Below, piece after piece: positions 59,241 to 64,000 of a DNA stretch of 64,000 nucleotides (the stretch's first letter is position 1; the number at the start of each line of letters is the position of its first letter). Source of the DNA: Brachynemurus nebulosus. Its lineage: Eukaryota; Arthropoda; Insecta; Neuroptera; Myrmeleontidae. The translations under genes were made by a program, and so were the position numbers. The stretch is taken from the NCBI GenBank assembly GCA_035578155.1, contig JAPWDM010000017.1:1140001-1204000 (forward strand). The letters run 5' to 3'. The notes under the pieces are model-generated. The model searched no databases and was not told the origin of the DNA. It was given only the letters and a program-made list of their open reading frames with translations.

Positions 59241-59369
59241 CAATGAACTTAATTTATCATTGCCGTATAAGCTACCTGTAAGTTCGTGTTAAAGCCCTTC
59301 ATAGCATTAGAAACCGATACCGATTTCTTACCATAATAAGTTAAAGACGTTCTTAGAACCGGTTCCTTC

Positions 59370-60628
59370 ACTTTGAGTGTTGTACTGTCCTTAATCGACT
59401 TTCGCCATTTTGCCTTCCTTGGTTGATCAACCTGGACGAATATCTATTAATGACAGCCACGCGTCGGATATATTTCAACTCCTTGTCATAGTTGGATTGA
59501 GATAATGGAAAAGTAATTAACCTGTTAATCAAGAAATGGAAGGCCGCCATTTTCTGACTCCAATGGCAAAAAGAGTTGGGATCTGTCAACATTAGTCGGC
59601 CTGCGATACATATCGAACGATAAAGCGTAATTATCTCTTGTGATCTCAATATCTAAAAACGGCAGCCTACAATCTCTCTCATATTCAACTGAAAACTAAT
59701 ACTGGGTTCCAACTCATTCATGAACCGCAAAAAATTCTCCACACTGGTCTTCTCCGTATCTAATATTATAAAAAATATCATCTACGTATCTGTACCAGTG
59801 CTCTGGAAAATATTCCGCCGATTGTTTGGCAATAGTCTCCCACTTTGACATGAATAAGTTGGCAATGGAAGGGCTGAGTGGGTTACCCATGCTGGTAGCA
59901 TGAACTTGTTTATAAAATTTTCCATTGAACTGAAAATAAGTCTGTTTCATGCCTAATCTGGTTAATAAAAGATATTCTTCTATTTCCATCTTAGATACTT
60001 TATTTTCCGCCAACCACTCCTCCAAGTATCGCAACGTTTTATTTATTGGGACACTAGGAAAGAGAGCTGTTACGTCAAATGAAACCAACCTATCTCCGTT
60101 TGATAATTTAACATTTTTGATTGTGTCAATTAACTCAACGGAATTCTTGACACTACAGCCCATCGGCTGCTTATATTTACTGAATTTTGTAACCAACCAC
60201 CTAGCGATTTTATACGTCGGTGAATTGATTCCAGAAACGATGGTCCGGCAACCATTTCCTTCCTTGTGTATTTTTGGCAAACCGTAAAGTCTAGATGTAG
60301 TAGAGTTAGACGATTGCAACTTTAGACGGTCTTTACTCTTAATTAATGCGCTGCATTTCTATAGTTTATCTTTTAGCTCTTTGATATTTCGTTGCAGTGG
60401 ATCGTTCTGAACACGCTCATATGGTCCATCATTCAATAAACTTTCCATTCTGCTGAAATAATCCTCCTTGTCTAAAATTACAACCGCGTTACCTTTGTCT
60501 GCTTTGGTGGTGGTGACTTCTTTTTCTCTTATGGATTTCACTGATTTGTGATACGACGCATGACTATTAGGCGCTTTATCTTCCGCCTCCAAGATAGGTA
60601 ATACGTTTCTACTTATCTGATGTTTCAC
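59370..60628 (-). pseudogene. Penelope reverse transcriptase, broken
   Basis: Reading from 60628 the minus strand gives KADKGNAVVILDKEDYFSRM, an upstream motif of Penelope RTs, ending at a stop at 60359. From 60319 comes SRLYGLPKIHKEGNGCRTIV, SFDVTALFPSVPINKTLRYL, ATSMGNPLSPSIANLFM and RYVDDIFYN: these are RT motifs including the catalytic aspartates in FDVTALF and YVDD. The frame shifts near 59765 and continues in pieces (LDIEITRDNYALSFDMYRRP) to about 59370, then the nuclease follows. Length matches the fingers-palm-thumb part of the family. Reverse transcription is lost because of the frameshifts and stop. Identification is by motif and is strong. Confidence 0.92.
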
Positions 60629-60639
60629 ACTTTCTGGTG

Positions 60640-60790
60640 GTTTCTGATCTTTATATTTAGTATATTTTTTATGATTCTTTTTTATATTTTATGCTACTGA
60701 AGAGGGCTACAAAAGTAGCCGAAACCGGTCTAGCGAGTATTTTATATTTTATATTTTTTGTGGGTCCTTAAGGGGAAAGCTCTATTATTA
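60640..60790 (+). repeat. Penelope flanking repeat, 5' side, inverted
   Basis: Complement of 58147-58292. It lies upstream of the RT in antisense, so on the plus strand it presents the repeat in the same sense as the left copy does on the minus strand. It holds the best hammerhead-like fold (60693-60734). Confidence 0.85.
60693..60734 (+). ncRNA. Type I hammerhead ribozyme-like fold
   Basis: In order: stem I strand GCTA (60693-60696), core CTGAAGA (60697-60703), one extra G, stem II GGCTAC (60705-60710), loop AAAA, stem II strand GTAGCC (60715-60720), core GAA (60721-60723), stem III ACCGGT (60724-60729, self-complementary, no loop), cleavage-site C (60730), stem I strand TAGC (60731-60734). 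This fits the hammerhead consensus CUGANGA / GAA / UH. Penelope-like elements are known to carry hammerhead motifs with very short stem III in their flanking repeats. The extra G before stem II is the one departure. Activity is untested. Confidence 0.7.
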
Positions 60791-60799
60791 TACATATTT

Positions 60800-61484
60800 T
60801 ATTGCTAATTCTAAGAAATGAATACTGTTTGTTTATTTGAAGAAATGTTGTTTTTGTTTAATGGACAATATGAGGGCGAGAGAGATGTGTTATGTTCCAG
60901 AATTTTCCATTTTGTTCGATCCGTATGTATGTATGCTTGAGCCAGGCTTACTCAGTACCATGTCTCTCTTACTCATATTGTCTAGTCTCTACCCCTTCTA
61001 TGGAAATTTCGAAAAGGACATAGTAAAACATATATATTGACACATCGACCAACCAAAAGGATCGCATTTTTAATCAGTCAATAATTGAGTTAAAACGTGT
61101 AATGAGGGACGGTTCCCTGTAAAGTATTTTTGTATCGATTTAAAGTAAATAAAATTCGTGTTATTCTATCACGTTCTTTTATTTCGTATTTAATATCGAA
61201 GTATTTTCAATAAAATTAACAAGTGTCCTTCAGGGGATAGTTAGTGGAAAAGGACGTCGTGAAGTATTGTTTCAGTACATCGCTAAATAGATTTTCGAAT
61301 TTTCCCTAAGTTGAATTAAAGTTATACTGGAAAAATTATCGTCAAACAGATTTCCAAACGAGTGGGGAAAGAAGATTTGAAGAAGTTTTGAAGGATTACA
61401 GTGTAGTGAAGTGTACGTGCATCGAGTTATAATTTCATCGAAAATCGGTAAACAAGTTACGTAGTGCTTAAATCTTCGATAAAA
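60800..61484. other. Stretch upstream of the gag-like ORF, possible LTR-derived sequence
   Basis: Two AATAAA signals (61148, 61209) and an untranslated-leader-like region precede the ORF at 61485. If that ORF is a gag remnant, this could be the end of an LTR and its leader, but no second LTR, primer-binding site or duplication was found. Confidence 0.35.
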
Positions 61485-62117
61485 ATGGATTCAGCGAACT
61501 TCGACGAAAACCAAATGGCGATATCAGTACCATCTGTACTTGAGTAACAGAATACCTCAGCGGAAAACGAAACCATCGACGCACACGATACAGCTTCAGG
61601 TGATAGCAGTTATGAGATAGCAAACACCGATGAAGAAGAAAGAAATGTTACCGATATTACAGCAAACCCAGGAACACAGGTACCAAATTTAAATGAAATA
61701 ACAGGTATGTTGTCATTTTTATGTAAAAATAGTCAGGAAATGGACAGTAAACTTGATAATGAATTTAGTGACGTTAAAGATATTTTAAAAACCGAAATTA
61801 GCAAACTTAAATTATCTTTTGATAACAAAATATCTAGTTTAAGTAAAAAATATGATGATAAAATTGAAGCAGTAAATACTCGTGTAAATACAATTGTAAC
61901 AGAAATTAAAGAAAATGATTTAGTTAGTAGTAATAAACTCGACAAATGTAATGGAAATATTAACGTTGTCAATAATAAAGTTAATTGTTTAAAAAATAAT
62001 TTTACTTCCAAAATTAATAATTTAACAGCTGATTTGATGAGTACGGTAGATAGTGTTGAAACTAAAGTTAAACATATTAATGTAGAAATAAATGCGATTA
62101 AAGAACAGATAATTTAG
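61485..62117 (+). pseudogene. Coiled-coil ORF, possible LTR-retroelement gag remnant
   Basis: From the ATG at 61485 the frame has one stop (TAA at 61545-61547) and is then open to the stop at 62115-62117, about 210 codons in all. The first part is acidic and Ser/Thr-rich; the rest is a Lys/Asn/Asp-rich heptad pattern (for example NKISSLSKKYDDKIEAVNTR and EITGMLSFLCKNSQEMDS) typical of a long coiled coil. The shape resembles N-terminal gag proteins of insect LTR elements. It is cut off before any capsid, zinc knuckle or polymerase domain. Other coiled-coil proteins cannot be excluded. Confidence 0.5.
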
Positions 62118-62219
62118 AGAAACATTAAATTTGCAAACTAATAATCAATACCTATAAATAAAACAGAAGGGTCTGTCTGTGATTTTCGAATTTTTAGGTA
62201 TTAATATGTTTTTCAGTTA

Positions 62220-62420
62220 GCAAATTCAACATATATAGCAAATCTATCTTTAAAAATTTTTTGTCTTTCTGTCTGTCTGTCTGTCTGTTTGTACGAACCA
62301 ATTTAACTCAAAAACTGCTGAAGCTATTGAGTTGAAATTTGCAGGGAATATAGATATTAACCTTCCGATCAATCTTAACCATATTTTAATGTAATCTTCC
62401 AAATGGTTAGATACAGGATG
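62220..62420 (+). repeat. GTCTGTCTGTCTG-led dispersed repeat
   Basis: A (GTCT)n run at 62265-62290 is followed by TTTGTACGAACCAATTTAAC, TCAAAAACTGCTGAAGCTAT and GAGTTGAAATTTGCAGGGAA. This arrangement (tetranucleotide run, then ..CTGAA..GA.TT.AAATTTG) is a familiar insect repeat context. No second copy was found in the window. Confidence 0.55.
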
Positions 62421-63056
62421 ATTCAAAAAGAATCTCCATTAAATGTTTATGGTCTTCTAAATAAAGTAGATTTTTGCAAATTTGGTTTTAGAAGTTTCCA
62501 AATATGATTTTAATTAAAATATTTCTAACTTGCTGCCACTTCCGGTTATACCGGAAGTTCACACCAACTTTGCTATTTTAAGTGTTTTTAACAACAAATT
62601 TGAATTCGCTGGGAATTGTTATTAATATTCTATCTGACAGTGGCATTTTAGCTTCGTTGACATGATACAGGCTGGTCAAATAAAGAATTTTTTTTAAATA
62701 GTTTTTTGTTCATTGTGAAAAACTTTTTTTTAAATGAACCACCTATATTTTTTATTATAACTATGTAACAAACGTAAACTCTATCTATTAATAGCAGATA
62801 TTCTTACACCCAAAACTGATATTTTGGAAGTTACATCGAATTTACATAATAAAATGATAAGTTAGGTTTTCCATGGGCACGGTCATAGACATAAAAACCA
62901 CTGGACAGATTTTAATGAAACATTGTAAATTTATCCCTTAGATGCTTCATCATCTCAACATCTCCAGTCAGAATCTTCACGATATTCTTTATGGAGGTTG
63001 ATATATTCACGACAAAAGTTGATATACCTCTTACGCTCAAAGATCGAAATCGCTCA
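62421..63056. other. AT-rich stretch without supported genes
   Basis: Contains a CCACTTCCGGTTATACCGGA palindrome-like phrase near 62536-62558. No ORF or RNA gene can be supported. Confidence 0.5.
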
Positions 63057-63059
63057 TTG

Positions 63060-63262
63060 AGCGAAAAAAAACGACCACAACGGGTTGTGGCCACTTAAAA
63101 TCATCCACAACGCGAAATTCGTGTTGTGGCACTTGTAAAAACAACCACAACGCGTTGTGGCTAATTCAAAAAGACCACAACGCGAAATTCGCGTCGTGAC
63201 TTTCATAGGATTTGACCGCAACGCGACGTGGTTATTTAAAAAAGCCATAACGCGTTCTACAT
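63060..63262. repeat. CpG-rich array of CCACAACGCGTTGTGG-type palindromes
   Basis: ACAACGCG or its complement recurs at about 63074, 63107, 63150 and 63177, with a variant at 63220 and a last one near 63247. Two forms alternate: CCACAACGCGTTGTGG (63147) and CACAACGCGAAATTCGCGTC (63175). They are separated by about 25-45 bases of ordinary AT-rich sequence. CpG density is far above the rest of the window. Minus-strand ORFs here (62912-63094, 63054-63371) result from the repeat. Confidence 0.75.
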
Positions 63263-63570
63263 GGTTAGTTGATGTACCCACACGATACAGGGGCAGGTTA
63301 TTATTTGTCAACAGACGTATAGGGTTCAGAATGTTAACTAATAAAAGCGTTTCATTAAACTTTTTATTCATTATGATTTCAAGTGGTTACTTACATTTGT
63401 AAATATAACAAAATTATTTCCCATATACTGAAATGCAAATTCGTTATTTTTAAACAATACGTAATCATGCATAAAAATCTATTTAATTAAGTGTTTTAAT
63501 TAAAAGGTGCCAGTATTTTTACTCGACGTTTAGGAAGAATGTATGATGATATGTATTTATTCTACTAAGT

Positions 63571-64000
63571 CTGTTTCTGTGGTGCAGGTTGCAGCCTAAA
63601 CAATTTAACGGATTTTGGTAAAGAAGGTGTCGTTGGAGTCGTCTTAATCTCGGAAGTGCTATGGGCTAAATGTCAAAATTCATCCCCTAAATAGGGTTTG
63701 AAAAATTTATATAAAAACTGTTGTATTTAAAAACATGAAATTTTAGACAGTGGTACTTTATGTAACGTAGGTGAGCACCAGAAAGGAATTTTTGGAAATT
63801 CATCCCGTAAAGATATAAAATGGGGGATGAAAATTTATATAGCAAACCACTGACTCTAGAAATGTAAAATTTTGTACAGGAATCCCGGTAAGTGAGTATA
63901 AAGAGGGAGAATTATTGTAAAAATCTATCCACTATCGGCCTAAAATAGAAGATGAAAATTTATATAAAAAAAACCACTAGGTTCAGAGTCGTGAATTTTT
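63571..64000 (+). mobile_element. Repeat family R1, copy 3 (truncated by the window end)
   Basis: GCAGGTTGCAGCCTAAACAA, TAACGGATTTTGGTAAAGAA and GGTGTCGTTGGAGTCGTCTT match the start of copy 1 at 4845-4905. Tandem units follow (AATTCATCCCCTAAATAGGG, GATGAAAATTTATATAGCAA, TAAAATAGAAGATGAAAATT). The copy runs off the right edge. Confidence 0.85.

Larger units (their letters stand above)
58147..60790 (-). mobile_element. Penelope-like retroelement, ~2.6 kb, with inverted flanking repeats
   Basis: The minus strand carries, in order, an N-terminal segment, a reverse transcriptase and a GIY-YIG endonuclease, the usual Penelope layout. Both ends hold an inverted repeat of about 145 bp (58147-58292 and 60640-60790): CTTAAGGACCCACAAAAAAT, CTAGACCGGTTTCGGCTACT and ACTAAATATAAAGATCAGAA at the left are complemented at the right. 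Frameshifts and stops interrupt the ORF at several points, so the copy is inactive. The segment 58300-58660 is an A-rich (AAATATAAAAAT)n-like stretch with no coding value. Confidence 0.9.

Noticed and set aside
59949..60287. 112-codon plus-strand ORF
   Set aside because: It is the antisense shadow of the Penelope RT, whose motifs are clear on the minus strand.
61130..61260. Possible LTR and primer-binding site before the coiled-coil ORF
   Set aside because: No second LTR, no TG..CA boundaries and no convincing tRNA-complementary site were seen.
61733..62011. 92-codon minus-strand ORF
   Set aside because: It is the antisense of the coiled-coil ORF and reads as a Leu/Ser-rich low-complexity product.

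Overview
The window looks like nuclear DNA from a repeat-dense, AT-rich animal genome, most likely an arthropod and probably an insect. The support is indirect: long (TA)n arrays, mariner/Tc1, hAT and Penelope-like remnants, many short inverted-repeat transposons, one plausible spliced host exon, and no operons, ribosome binding sites or long intact ORFs. The species cannot be named from the sequence.

Host coding content appears minimal. The only credible cellular coding segment is an internal exon at 22297-22510 (+), with canonical splice sites, a Gly/Ser/Thr-rich linker and a conserved-looking tail (FRHGLLQLMIHTIDPLHDG). The rest is best read as intronic or intergenic DNA filled with transposable elements.

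Layout. 1-3.6 kb: AT-rich DNA with an array of TGTAATTTTACA-like palindromes at both sides and a three-copy ~475-bp direct tandem repeat (868-2290). 4.8-12 kb: two copies (a third at 63.6-64 kb) of a family, here called R1, with internal ~120-bp tandem units and a shared terminal segment; the first copy ends in a 113-bp-arm hairpin. 12-20 kb: a 236-bp tandem repeat, a broken LINE-type ORF1, a nested foldback element, a small inverted-repeat element and a hAT transposase C-terminus with its terminal inverted repeat (TIR). 20.7-38.4 kb: three copies of a ~450-bp MITE (T1), a pogo-like MITE, a mariner fragment, family Y (internal ~160-bp tandem units) and a symmetric array of heat-shock-element-like sites (35.5-36.3 kb). 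39-48 kb: long TA arrays, a mariner helix-turn-helix remnant, a hAT-type element with a perfect 8-bp target-site duplication, and several other TIR elements. 48.0-52.1 kb: a ~3.7-kb near-palindrome made of two oppositely oriented copies of one TA-target transposon (A); one copy has a recognisable empty site elsewhere in the window. 52-58 kb: family Y again, a Tc1-like remnant seated inside a TA array, an element with ~147-bp hairpin arms, and a hAT MITE. 58.1-60.8 kb: a broken Penelope-like retroelement (RT plus GIY-YIG endonuclease, minus strand) whose flanking inverted repeats each carry a hammerhead-ribozyme-like fold. 61.5-62.1 kb: a truncated coiled-coil ORF resembling an LTR-element gag. 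63.1-63.3 kb: a CpG-rich array of short palindromes.

The genes do not form a pathway. The main themes are TA-target transposons sitting next to (TA)n arrays, elements nested in elements, and foldback structures. The observations most worth following up are the heat-shock-element array, the hammerhead folds in the Penelope repeats, and the A/X empty-site comparison. Family names R1, T1, Y, G, A, H, X, Z, V and W are local labels for this report.
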